NCBI GenBank assembly: GCA_021234155.1 | Contig: JAJEKV010000082.1 | Location: forward strand, 2,537,377 to 2,601,376 | Reading direction: 5' to 3' | DNA length: 64,000 nucleotides | Source of the DNA: Isoetes taiwanensis | Lineage: Eukaryota > Streptophyta > Lycopodiopsida > Isoetales > Isoetaceae | Part shown: positions 44,344 to 55,834 of the stretch, piece by piece | How the letters are laid out: each line of letters opens with the position of its first letter | Numbering within the stretch: the first letter of the stretch is position 1 | Notes under the pieces: generated by a model | What the model saw: only the letters and a program-made list of their open reading frames with translations | What the model was told of the DNA's origin: nothing | Database searches by the model: none | Position numbers and translations under genes: made by a program

Positions 44344-44458
44344 TGTACTTGCGGGATGTCTTATAGACCTGGCGGTCTCACAGACATAATAAATAAAATT
44401 TCATTTCATTTCATTTCTCTCTCTCGCTCTCTCCCCCTCTGTCGCACACACACAGGAC

Positions 44459-45702
44459 ATGGTGCATGGAACTAGGGCAAGAAATCAGTCCAAGACTGGT
44501 GTAGGGGGATCTGTGATGGCAGCAGGCACGTCTACCTTTACAGCGACAGCCAAGATCCCTGGGATGGGTAAAAATAGTGATAAAAAAGTCTCAAAACAAT
44601 CATGGGAGTAGATACGGCCATTGATGCAGCTAAAAAAATAGATGAAAAGGTTGAGGGTGCAGATGACGACACAACAAGCTCCACCTCTTCCGGGCAGAGT
44701 ACAGGGACTGCATCATTGCCAGTCCCCAGAAAAGAGAATGGGACAGGTCTGGATGCGAAAATATCAGGCTCTGTAGACCCTAGTTTTGCTGATGGGGAAA
44801 AAATCGAAACAGGGGATTGTGGTATCGGCACAGGGGAAGCAAGGGAAAAAAACATAGACTGTGGTATTATTGAACAGAAAATCGATGCAGAGGAAGCCAA
44901 GGGGAAAATCGATACAGGAGAAGCTGTTTCTGATACCTCATACCTGATATCTCCCGCAGCAGTCCAGTTCAATACGGCTTCCTGGCAACAAGGCAAAACA
45001 ATAGAATCCTCTATAATCACTCTGATAATGAAAATGTGGGACTCAATGGAGCAATCAAGAAAAGAAGTTGCATCCAGAGAAGCAGAACTGGTACATACCA
45101 TTCAGCAAATCTCTAATACATTAGTGGAATTAAAGGCAGAAAACCATGGCATTGTAAGCGCTTTAGCTGGATTGAAGGCAGAGAATCAAGAACTACGTCA
45201 TGAAATTGAGACGCTTAAAAACTAGCAGGATGTCTACGAAGGAGAAGAGGCTGACACAGAGTCTTGGAAAGAGGTGGTAGATAAACTAAATATCAGAATG
45301 AATGATGTGTTAGAGCAATACGAAAGGGGCAAATGCGCACTTAATCTTCGGATTGCTAGCCTGATAGAGAAAGATGATGAAAATGTTAAGCAGGCGGTAA
45401 CAGATCTGATTACAAATACATTAGAAGTTCCATACACCAGTATTGTTGAAGCCTACCATGTGGGTAAGAAGAGGGACAGACCCAGGAATATTGTAGTCAA
45501 ATTCGGTAGTAGGGACGAGAAAATGAGGGTACTTCAAAAAAGAACCAAGCTCAAAGGAAAGAATGTCTGGGTAAATGAAGATCTCACGCAACAGCAATTC
45601 CAGCAATATAAGGTTGAAATGCAAAAATTCAAAGAGGCAAGGCAAAATAATAAAAGAGTTTTCTGGAAACAGGGGAAGGTATGTATCGTAGATGGTGCAT
45701 AG
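44459..45702 (+). pseudogene. LINE ORF1, L1 ORF1p-like RNA-binding protein
   Basis: The first ATG is at 44459 with a frame change near 44600. An acidic, T/S-rich N-terminal part (44602-45000) is followed by a coiled-coil-like stretch (LVELKAENHGIVSALAGLKA) and a stop at about 45223. The frame then continues with an ORF1p-type core: VTDLITNTLEVPYTSIVEAY, HVGKKRDRPRNIVVKF, KRTKLKGKNVWVNEDLT and KVCIVDGA. Such proteins coat LINE RNA and act as chaperones for reverse transcription. One stop and one frameshift are enough to disable this copy. Confidence 0.75.
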
Positions 45703-45719
45703 GAACTCCAGACCATCAG

Positions 45720-48700
45720 GTTACTTGCATGGAACATCATCCATCTAAGCAGCGGGAAGGTTGTAGAGATGGAAGATGTACTAGCATCAGTAGATATGGT
45801 ATTCTTTACAGAAACTTGGGAACATGAAGAAAGTGGACTTCGAGATATACTAGGATTTAGAATTTTGCACTCAGTCTAGAACAAAAAAGGATGGCGCAGA
45901 AGAGGGTACGGAGGGATTGCGTGTTACATCAGAACAGAAATGATGCATTTGCAAAAGTGATAAAAAAACGAGACACTAAACAATGTATGGGTGGAGATAC
46001 CTAGAAGAAATAATAAAAAGAATTTTATTGCGAGATGTTATTTCCCACCACTGCAAAGGCACACATACCAAAATTACAATTTAGACTTTGAGGATCCATT
46101 CCAGCAGTTGGAACTTGATAGCCTCGAATTAATGGAACTAGGTGAGGTTGTTTTTGTAGGGGATTTCAATGGCAGAACGACAGGAAAACAGGCATCTTTA
46201 GCAAGTAATAGTGGAGACCCCAGTTGGGTGGATCAAATGGACGAGCGTGAACTGGAACTAGCAAAGTGGAACCGCATCTCAGTGGATCAAGATAAATGGC
46301 CTACTGCAATTGGAAACCATTTACTAGGTATGTGTAGTGGTCTAAATCTTTTGATATACAATGGAATTAAAAGATTTCCAGGCACTGATAACTGCAGTTG
46401 CAAGGGAAAGAGCATTGTACATTATTTTATTGCATCTGAGTCTTTTGTAGAGCAGGTCACATACCTTCATATATCAGACACTAGAAAGGAATTAGACCAT
46501 GTTCCAATCATAGTGCATATTGCTGTTATGGGGGCAACTAGGCATAGCGCAGAAACCAGCAAGGACTGTGTGCATGTCAATCATAAAAAGGCAGGGCGAT
46601 ACATGGAACTATGTGAACAAGGTGTGATGAACACAATATGGCCATAGGGTGCTGCAAAGATAAGCGAGGTTTTGACCTCTCTAGTACTAAGTACAACAAA
46701 AATAAGTTCAGGACGAAGAAAAAAGAGGCTGCCTTGCAACGGATGGTTTGACGACGAGTGTAAGCTTAAACGAATACAATATAAAAGGGCACAAGGGAGG
46801 CATAGGCTGGAGTTGATTAAAGAGTACAAGGCTTTAGTTGGACGAAGGAAAAGAGCATTTATATACCACAAGCAAGAGGAATTGGTTGCGAGTCTGGTGA
46901 TGGAGCCTAGTAAGTTCTGGAAAAAGATGAAAGAAAGGAAGCAAAGCACGTAGCATTTAAAACTAGAAGATCTTGTGGCACAGGTTAAAAAACTCTATCT
47001 TGTGGCATATCAGAAACCCAACAAATGCTCAAAACTCACTTTGAATTCACAACTGAAGATGTATGTGAGGGCCTGAGTAGACTGGCAAATGGGAAAGCAG
47101 CAGATACACTTGGTTTGGTGGCTGAAATGCTAAAATCGGCGGGGGGAGGTGTGGCACGTATAATAACCCAAATGTTCAATGATGCATCGCAAGAGGGCTT
47201 TCCGACAGAATGGCAAATTAACAGAGTTGTTCCTATTCATAAAGCTGGAAATGAGCATGACCCGAACAATTATCACATGATTATGGTTAGCAATCTTTTT
47301 GTAAAGTTGTTTGCCAATATTATTGAGAGCGAAATTAGTGCATGGACTGAAAAGCATGATGTGCATGCTAAAGGACAAGCTGGTTTTAGACCACAAAAAT
47401 GTACTACGGATCACTTGGTGACATTCCGGGCCATGATAGATATAGTAAAGGGGGCAAGGAAACCATTGTTTGCAGGTTTTGTAGATTTCACTAAGGCATT
47501 TGACATGGTGCATAGGGGTAATTTATGGAAAAGTCTGGAAAGAATCAATGTGCCTGAGCAGCTAAGGGATGCAGTAAAATTGTTGTATGAGAAGGTTTTA
47601 ATAAAGTTACCTTTCCCATCTGATCGAAGTGATGTGCAAGTGGAGAGCAATGCTGGTGTTAAGCAAGGGTGCCTGCTGTCGACTACGCTATTTGGCATCT
47701 TTATAGATGACCTAGAGCATTGGATATGCACACAAGGAGGAGATGGGGTGTTACTGGCAGGGTTTGTGATCCGCTTATTATAATATGCAGATGACATTGT
47801 ATTGCTGTCAAGAAGCAAAGAGGGAATGCAGAGACACATGGACACATTAGCAGCCTTTTGTGATGCAACAGGAATGAAAGTCAATTTGGAGACGACCAAG
47901 ATAGTGCTGTTTGGAACCAATCTGGATAAGAATTATGCTTTCTCTTACAAAGGGGAAGAAGTCGAGATTACTAGCTCCTATAAATATCTAGTGGACAAGC
48001 ACTTCAGATGGAATCAAACAGTCGAACAAAGAGTCAACGAGGGACTAAAGACACTATTTGCTATGCAAAAGAAATGCCTAAAGGCAGATATTTGGAATTT
48101 CCACTAAAAAGGATGATGTTCAAGACACTAGTACAAACAGTGGTGCTATATGGCTGTGAGGTCTGGGGTCCTGGGTTATCACTAGAACTCTGGCAAAAGA
48201 TAGAAAGGGTACAAAAGAAGTTTTTACACACTGAGCTTGGGGTTAAAATGGGGACACCATATGACATGATCTTTGCAGAATGTGATATGATGCAGTTAGA
48301 GTGCGAGGCACTATGTCATTTTCTAACATACCTTAGCAGGCTAGGAGGATTGGAAGAAGATAGCTATCCGAGACTGGCACTGAATGCGACAATAGAGAAA
48401 GGTTGGTATGCGGATGGAATGACTTGGTTAAGAAAATGGGGCATTCACATCCAAGACTTGGCACGCAATAAGGATCGGATTCGGGACTGGATAAAAGACA
48501 CCATTCGAGGAAGAATCTGGCACATTCCTGGTATTAAGATGCAGCAATATAGGGAAAAGATGAATCCAATGCTCCAGGCAATGAAGTATTTGAATGAGAA
48601 CATCTCCGTGAAAAAACGACATGCTATCTGCAGGATGCGTTTGAGTGCGCATCATCTAAGTGTAGAAGTTGGCAGATGGTACAACATCCAGAGAGAGTAA

Positions 48701-48983
48701 CGAACATGTCGAGCATGTGGCTCAGACGAAGTAGAGGACGAAGAACATGCAATAATACACTGCCCAGCATATCAAGCTCTGCAAGATAGGTTTGGTTTTG
48801 CCATATCCAATTTGCAACAATTTTTTGACATGCCAGCCTCCACGTTTGGGTAGCTTTCTGATTGATATGTTGGACTTGAGGGATGTAGCAATTAAACATG
48901 CTATTGAATCTAGTGGAGATGGAGAAAGAGGAGAGCGATGGCGAGTTACTCGATGATGAGTGCTTGCCAGATGACAAGATTTT
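45720..48983 (+). pseudogene. LINE ORF2: endonuclease, RT, C-terminal zinc-like motif
   Basis: The endonuclease has VFFTETWEHEE (near 45805), VFVGDFNGRT (46150) and LDHVPIIVH (46495), where the usual S of the SDH block is L. The RT has NGKAADTLGLVAEM (47090), NRVVPIHKAGN, GQAGFRPQKCTTDHLV, AGFVDFTKAFDMV, GVKQGCLLSTTLFGI, then a stop at 47781-47783 just before an intact YADDIVLLS. The thumb and VVLYGCEVWGPG follow, and the C-terminal motif reads CRACGS...EHAIIHC (48705-48765). Other stops fall near 45880, 45960, 46645, 46951, 48104 and 48698. The enzyme set is complete in plan but not translatable. Confidence 0.83.
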
Positions 48984-49084
48984 TTGTTTTGAATAAGTTT
49001 TTTTTATTGGATGTAATCTGTCTTATAGACCTGATGGTCTAACAAGACGAAATAATACAATTCACTTCACTTCACTTCACTTCA

Positions 49085-49377
<293 letters not shown>

Positions 49378-49500
49378 AGTTGATGGATCTTCATAATGCC
49401 TTTGCATTCTAGTTTTCTATAAACATGAGGGGTAGAGGGACAATAGATGAGATATTGCAATGACAACATGAATACTTTATGGGGTGTCATATGGTGTAGA

Positions 49501-49617
49501 TAACGTCCTGGCCCGAGGACGTTGCCTAATAACAAATTTGAGGGCCAATGAAAATGCCGAGGGCGTGCGCGTTGGCCCGAAATTTTTTTTTAGGAACGTC
49601 CGAGGGCCAGAACGTTA
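49501..49617. mobile_element. 117-bp foldback element (MITE-like)
   Basis: The left arm 49501-49526 begins TAACGTCCTGGCCCGAGGAC. The right arm 49593-49617, read in complement, begins TAACGTTCTGGCCCTCGGAC. About 22 of 26 positions agree. Each arm is also partly self-complementary (AACGTCC...GGACGTT). No target duplication is obvious. Confidence 0.65.
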
Positions 49618-50299
49618 TTGCCCTTAATGCCCTGGTTCGAGGGTTTGCCGGATTAATCTTGGAACCGGTTTGGGTTTGCACAGAGAAAGGAGAGGAACCG
49701 GAATGAAGCGGAGGTTTGGGTTTGTCGGATTAATCTTGGAAGCAGGTTTGGGTTTGCACAGAGAAGAGTAGGTCGGATCTTAGAAGCAAGGGACGTCGAA
49801 TCTTCAGGGATGCCGGATTAATCTTGAAAGCAGGGGTGCCAAGGCTCAGAAGCAGGGTTGTGGCTGAGATCTTTCTTATCTTTCTAACTCCTTTGCTTTG
49901 TGGCTCGGATTTGGCCCCAACAGTGTTGAAAGCTCTTAAAACAGGGCAGAAGATCGCATTTTGGTATGACGAACAAAGCAACCGAGTTTTGGAACTTCAA
50001 GAACCCATTTTAGGGCAGAGTTCAGGTAAAATCTGGAGCTTTTCTGGGCAGATCGGTATCACTCTAGGATGTTATAAGGGTTATGGACAAAATCTGGAGT
50101 TATTCTGTATTACCCTAGGATGTTATGAGAAACATCATAAAATGTCTTCTGGTGAAGCTGTTATTAGCAGATAACATCACTCTAATCAACGGCTGAGATT
50201 GGATCTCAACCTGTAAACCTGAGAACCAGGGCGTTAAGGATGGGAGTAGTGCAATGATTGTATAATGGTGCTTATAAAATTGGCTATAAAGAACCTTAA
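49618..50299. other. anonymous DNA with local duplications
   Basis: GGATTAATCTTG-AA-C recurs at about 49650, 49725 and 49812, the first two followed by GGTTTGGGTTTGCACAGAG. Near 50030-50130, AAAATCTGGAG and CTAGGATGTTAT also appear twice. No gene is supported. Confidence 0.6.
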
Positions 50300-50700
50300 A
50301 ATACCACACCCCTTTAGAGAACCATACATCCTTTAAAAAAAACCTCCTTAAAAACTACACTTACTTATAAACCGCACCTCCAAAAACTACACCTCCTTAG
50401 AAACATCACCACCTCCAAAAAAAAAAAAAAACCACAGTTCCTTTAACAAAAAACATACCTCCTTAAAAAACCACACGTCCTAAAAAACAAAAACCATAGC
50501 TCACTAAAAACTACACTTACTTATAAACCACACCCCCTTAAAAACACCACCACCACAAAAGAAAAAACCACGGTTCTTTTAACAAAAAACACACATCCTT
50601 AAAAAACCACACGTCCTAAAAAAACAAAAACCACAACTCCTTTAAAAAATAACAGTGGATGTTCCTTGTCCACTTAAAAAAGAACACCATTAGTTAGTAA
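50300..50700. repeat. degenerate A/C-rich minisatellite
   Basis: Irregular repeats of phrases like AAAAACCACACCTCCTTAAA and AAAACTACACTTACTTATAA fill about 400 bases, with a partial higher-order repeat of about 150-160 bases (50350 and 50510). No coding sequence. Confidence 0.8.
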
Positions 50701-51096
50701 AACCACACCTCCATAGATCTATATGTAGGTTTTTTTGAAATCTTTGAATAAAGAACATGTGGACCTAAGAAAACTATACTTTTCAACAATGGACCAAAAT
50801 TTGGGGTCAGTGTGCTCTTGTATTACTCCGAGGACTTGGGTGTTTGCCCTTTCAGCTTTCGAAGGCTTTCTCGTAGTTTTCTTGGTGTGGGCCATGACAC
50901 TAATCACTTTCCTGGCACCTTATAATTGTCTTGCAGGTCGAAGCAATAGAAAAAACTAAAATTGAAACCCTAATATTTGGAAAACGAGTTTTTTATTTAT
51001 AGGCTTGGCATAATTTTAGGGTTTCTTTAGGGGAAAATTTTGTTATCTAATTTTAAAGATAAAATGTATATCCGGTCCTAAATAAATGTTATTTCA

Positions 51097-51137
51097 CTTA
51101 ATATATTGATGACACAGTTCTTCAAAAAAAAAAAAAA
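51097..51137 (+). mobile_element. 41-bp L1 3' end with poly(A) and 8-bp duplication
   Basis: CTTAATATATTGATGACACA followed by GTTCTTC and 14 A matches the last bases of the L1 at 33473-34945. TTATTTCA flanks it at 51089-51096 and 51138-51145. An extreme 5' truncation. Confidence 0.8.
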
Positions 51138-51606
51138 ATTATTTCAGGCACTTCATGTATATTTGCTCCCATTTTAATGTCCTTTTATCATTTTCATAGT
51201 TCTAACGCGTTGTATTCTAGCTTAACTTATGCTTTTAAGCTTGTTTTCATTATTAGATTTTTGTTTTGGTACAGTTAAAGTCTCAATTAATGGGTGCGCT
51301 AGAAGGCAATTCAAAAGACTTTGAAGGGGGCTCCTGCACACTTCAAGAGTAAATTATTCAAATTTGGCTGAAATTTTTTATTCCTCCAGAAAAATGTTAT
51401 TCACTTCACTAAGTTATTTAGATGTTAAATAACTATTTACTCTAGAATGCCACTCCTTAACAGTTCTAGCCTATGGAAAAAAACATTTCCCATATTGCTC
51501 GCGGTCATTATTTGAGATTTCTCCCAAACTTCAAGTTCTACCGGGTTAGTTCTTTCTACTAGGGTGTATGGCTAGTACTTTGATTTTGGTCTGCTAAGAT
51601 CATCTT

Positions 51607-51616
51607 TCTGATACCA
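51607..51616 (-). other. primer-binding site of an orphan LTR
   Basis: The minus strand reads TGGTATCAGA, the first ten bases of the tRNA-iMet type site, one base from an LTR-like start TGTGACGTCCCC at 51618. Confidence 0.7.
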
Positions 51617-51617
51617 T

Positions 51618-53190
51618 TGTGACGTCCCCTTATCCTTTACGATGATCCCATTGTATAGGATCTAGAGATCCCCTTATGTCGACTCTGCAAGTTGGCAGGA
51701 GGTCGTCCATGGGACATCGGCCACTGATTGGTTCTCTAGAGTCAATGTGGAAAGAAAGACGTGTTTTTTTCCATCTCCCCTGGGGTCAATCTCACTACAG
51801 AAGCATAAAAGATAAGCACAAACATCAATCACATAACTCAAATAAACTACTCACCACGAAGGGTGAGGCACCATCATCAATACATCAACATTATCATAAA
51901 AGATCCTAGTCCAAGCTGTGACTCTGTGAGGTATGACTGACGGTCTGGGCCTCAAGATAACAATAGACAGAAACCATAACAATGCAGTTGTCTGGCATAG
52001 AACAATGATATGGGTAGTCCGCTCCATCCGCCCCACCTGTGCATACTTTGCAGATAGATTGAGAATCCTCATGTCTCGACTAGAGCCTATCGGAGACGTA
52101 ACCCTAAGAATGCTCCAAAGCCCACCAAGGTTTCATCTCCTTTGGTCCAATAAGGTAGGAAGGCTGCTCCTTTCAAGAGGCATCTTGACAGCTAGGGAGA
52201 CGAGGTCGCGCCCCTCATACTCGACCTAACCTCACTGAGGTGACGTACCACCTAGGAGGGGTCAAACCTATACCTTGCCCTCTCGTAGTGGCAAGGTATT
52301 AGGCCTAGTTTCCTATCGATTTCCAATAGACTTGCACACCATGAATCTCTCTACAGTCGAAACAAGTCCCCTATTCTAAGCCAGTCGAGGCCCTTGATCC
52401 ACAATTAACCGAGCTCTCTATGCACAGACCGAATATGATGGGAATTAATGAGGTCTAACTACTAGAATCATACTAATATGGCCTCTAGACCTCTACCCCC
52501 TCTTCCCTCTTTCTACGCACTTAAAAGGTGCAAAACGGAGCATCATACCATGATCATACATCATCATAACCCCTTGAACATCAATTCTAATATATCACAT
52601 CTCATTCTAAGGAATCTCATCTCTTAGCTTAACTCCCACTGCTAAGCTAGGATTGACCTCTATCCTAAGACTAACCCGATCCTTCACCCAAATCACCACT
52701 ACGATACCCTGACATGGCAATCTACCTCAAGAACTAAGGTGGTGGAGTAGCGCCTGGCATGTACAAGCTCTACCCGAGCTCCGAAGCTCGATTACCCTGG
52801 CACTCCCCGAAACTAGATCCAAAAGCTTTCCGACTTGTGAAAGGCCAAGGTTTTAGGGTTTGGGATCATTTCCTTAAATATCCTCGAAATCTTTACCAAG
52901 CCATGTGATTGGGCCGGATGGCCCCAATAGTGATCTGCCACTTGGCAAGAAAAAGTGTGTCCCAAGGTCACCTTTACCATAAATGCCTATATATAGGGAT
53001 TTATGGTAGATATGACGAACTACACATGTGCCACGCATGGGTATCTTGATGGCCTACATGTTATATTATCATGTTAATGTGACCTGCTCCTGGGGGTATA
53101 TTATGGGACTTGCATAATATATGGGTATTATATTATCAATATAATACGCCTCCTATCCTTGTACATGTCATTAGGTGACATGTATCGTGA
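51618..53190 (-). repeat. orphan LTR (5' LTR, minus strand), right limit approximate
   Basis: It starts with TGTGACGTCC beside the primer-binding site and contains a TATA-like box in the right orientation at 52987-52996. The partner LTR and internal genes are not in the window; left of 51607 no gag is seen. The right limit could be anywhere between about 53050 and 53560. Confidence 0.5.
52987..52996 (-). promoter_or_regulatory. TATA-like box of the orphan LTR
   Basis: CCTATATATAGG is palindromic, and it sits inside a larger near-palindrome CCATAAATGCCTATATATAG. Position about 1.37 kb from the LTR end would imply a long R-U5, so this could also be a chance TATA. Confidence 0.35.
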
Positions 53191-53199
53191 TATGGCAAA

Positions 53200-53381
53200 A
53201 TATTATATGTATTCATAGCATATATTATACAAGAACATCATAGGCTCCATTGATGACCCATGGATTTCCTTGTTTTTCCTTCTCCGTCAAGTATTATATG
53301 TATTCATAGCATATAATGTACAAGAACGTCATACGCTACTTTGATAGCCCATGGATTTCCTTGTTTTTCCTTCTCCGGCAA
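53200..53381. repeat. 91-bp tandem duplication
   Basis: 53200-53289 and 53291-53381 share TATTATATGTATTCATAGCA, TACAAGAAC-TCAT, CCCATGGATTTCCTTGTTTT and TCCTTCTCCG-CAAG. Confidence 0.85.
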
Positions 53382-53564
53382 GTGCTTTTGCCATTCTGGT
53401 GCCCTCGTCTCTTTCTGGTTTGACCCCTACTACTATGCAGGTTGCCCCCTTCCCTTTTTTTCATACTTACCTACTTTTCTGTGACCGTCCTAGTACCTTG
53501 TACGTATTATGCATGATGTATTTTGGAGCATTATATCAGTAATGCATACTTGATATGTGTTAAC

Positions 53565-54428
53565 TAATGAGGGATTTCCCAACTCCCTCCATCATTCGAT
53601 TTGTGTGGCAGATTGATTCTTGAGCAAAGGTTTTGAGAAAGGCAAGGAATTCTGAGAAAAAAGATGTGTGGGCACGAAACAAAGAGAGCACAAGGAATAA
53701 AAAAAAAAGGAGCAATGTGGAAAGTAAAGAAACGTGAGGATTGAGAAGGCATAAAGTAAAAGCTATAGATAAAGAATAGAATTTAAAAATCATAGATATA
53801 GAAAAGGAAATAATGGAAATATGGGGCACCCATCTTTATTCAAGAGTGAGAGATACAAGAAACTCCTCAAGGGAGTGTTACTCAAGTCACCACGGGGGAA
53901 GAGGTCTCTCACCTCTCTTCCCAGGGCCTGCCACTACCCTTTCTCCATGGGACTTCCATGAGCCAAAGAGGAGGAGAACAAGTCCCCTCAAGATATTTAT
54001 AACTTTTTTGATAAATCTTGGCCATCCACTTGGCATGATCTTGGCTCTCCTTTTTTACACCTCATCAATCCTTTGTTTTTTGTCTTCTTCTTCCCAGGTG
54101 GTTTTTAATCTGGGCCGTGGTGACTATGTTTTATTTTGTTTGTAAGGGCTTCGGTCCATGTTCTGGTTAGGGACTTCGGTCCCGTCTTGTACTTGTGGTC
54201 CCATAGCCCGATTGGGCTCCGTGGACGTTAAAAGTCTCTTCCTTCCTTCCTTCCTTCTCCATAACCAAATTTGTCTTTTTGTTTAACAACTAACACAACT
54301 TAATATGGGCCCTTGGATTCTAACAACAAGCACAAATGAATCTGGACCCTTGATCTTCAACCCCCCCCAGACCTTGATAGTGGTGTTCTTCTACGCTGAC
54401 CCCGATTTTGCCAAAAATCGGGTCAACA
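53565..54428 (-). repeat. 3' LTR, carrying a LINE insertion
   Basis: About 700 bases are shared with 55835-56537, beginning TAATGA-GGGATTTCCC and ending GGGTCAACA. The extra 164 bases at 54094-54257 are absent from the other LTR. Confidence 0.87.
54094..54257 (+). mobile_element. 164-bp LINE 3' end inserted in the LTR
   Basis: It starts CCAGGTGGTTTTTAATC and contains two hairpins closed by TTCG loops (GGGC-TTCG-GTCC near 54149 and GGGAC-TTCG-GTCCC near 54166). It ends with AGCCC-GATT-GGGCT (54205-54218), TCCGTGGACGTTAAAA and a (TTCC)n tail. The sister LTR gives the empty site GTCTTCTTCTTCTCCATAAC. A duplication of only about 4 bases (CTTC) can be claimed because tail and target are alike. 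Confidence 0.82.
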
Positions 54429-55834
54429 TCATGCACAAACAAAAAGATGTGGCCGGTCCCCTCGGCCACCGACTTCAACATTTTTCACATTTAAGTACAA
54501 TAAGTTAGTCTTCTTTGGCACAAAGAAGAGCTAACTGGGGGTTTTACAGGTCCCACCAAACCTATTAAGAAAATGGGGGTTTTAACGGACCCTCCAAACC
54601 TATTAAAAAAGATAATATTTTGGAGTTTTTTAGGTGTACTCCAACACCAAAATGTAACTTGTGCCATAGGAAAGATTTTGAAAAAATGATGATAGTATTT
54701 GGCCTTGGGGTAGGGCTTAAAAATGCAAAGGGGCTATGTCATAAAGATTTTGGGGATGGTAAGATAGAGTCGCACAAACAAAAAGATGTCAAGTTGCTAG
54801 CCAAAGTGTCCAACAAGATGTGTAACAAGGCGAATGATAATTTTTTTCACAATAAGGAAGTGGCCAGATAAGATATGTTATGTGAAGATGCAAAAAATGG
54901 TAATAATGTGTGCAAGGTTTGGCCGAGGCATAAAAAAAGGAAACGTGGTACGTAATAATGGTATGATATGGGAGGGGGGAAAAAATAAAAATAAAAGAAC
55001 GGTTAATGGGAGGCAAAAAAAATGCGAGGCAAGAAAGTAAAAGGCCAAAAGATGGAAAAATAAAAGGCAAGGGAAAGAAATGGACGTAAAAAAATATCAA
55101 ATTCAAGAAAGGGCAAAGAAAAGTTTCCTATGTGCAAAGAGCAGCTGGGGCGGCTATGTCGACGCATTCCTCCTTCTCTTCTTTTCTCTCTCATACTCCT
55201 TCTCTCATCTCTTGCTTGTAGGAACAGGGACGGAACTGGAGTAGCTACATTGGAGCAGATCTTTGCTGAGTGTGTAGGCGGCAGCTATGGCAACAAACAA
55301 GCAGCAGAAGATGGCGATGGCAGTGCACGGCTTTGGTGGTTCTTCTTTTCCCTTCTCCTTCTGATTGCTTCTCTTCTTCTTGCAGGAGGCGCTGGAGCAC
55401 TGAGATGGCACGCATATTGTTTGCTCTTCTCTTCACAAAGCAATAATGACAAAGAATGCAGCGAATGCCCTTCTTTTCTTGCATGAAAAAATCTTTTGCA
55501 GAACTCTTGACTATGGGTTTCTTTATAGGCAGAACGCAAGGGCAACCTTTTGTTGTGTGCAGGGCAAAGAAGACAAGGCAGAGAGATGAAAATTTTCAAG
55601 TACACTTCTTCCCTTTTGTCCACCTGCATAGATTATGGAGGGCTGGCTCTCCCGAAAATATTCAAGAAGTATTTCTTTCTGCAGCATCTTCAAACATGTT
55701 GTCACCTCTTTCTTGATCAGAATGAAATATCACAATCTTCTTTTCTTCCTAGGTTATGGGAAAGAACACCCTGATCTTTTTGGGTCCCTGATATGAAGAT
55801 CAGAGACTAAATCAGGGTCCCGGCAACGGAACCA
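54429..55834 (-). other. noncoding interior of the LTR element
   Basis: Open frames of 60-118 codons occur on both strands but are rich in S, F, L or K runs and match no retroelement protein. CACAAACAAAAAGATGT occurs at about 54434 and 54774. A run near 55160-55400 is rich in CTTCTT. Confidence 0.6.
55817..55834 (-). other. primer-binding site, tRNA-Asp-like
   Basis: The minus strand reads TGGTTCCGTTGCCGGGAC directly against the LTR. It agrees at 14 of 18 positions with TGGCGCCGTTGCCGGGGA, the tRNA-Asp type site used by several plant gypsy lineages. Confidence 0.7.

Larger units (their letters stand above)
41491..44417 (+). mobile_element. 5'-truncated LINE (41.5-44.4 kb), first of three head-to-tail
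   Basis: The LINE begins inside the endonuclease (ILLMGDFNGR), runs through a long open RT/C-terminal frame, and ends with the hairpin AGACC-TGGC-GGTCT (44365-44378) and an (ATTTC)n tail (44399-44417). A (TC)-rich tract follows, then the next LINE. It is the best preserved polymerase frame in the window, yet its active site is altered. Confidence 0.88.

Noticed and set aside
55205-55629. Overlapping frames in the interior of the LTR element
   Set aside because: Frames are open on both strands over a CTTCTT-rich tract; none resembles gag, pol or env.
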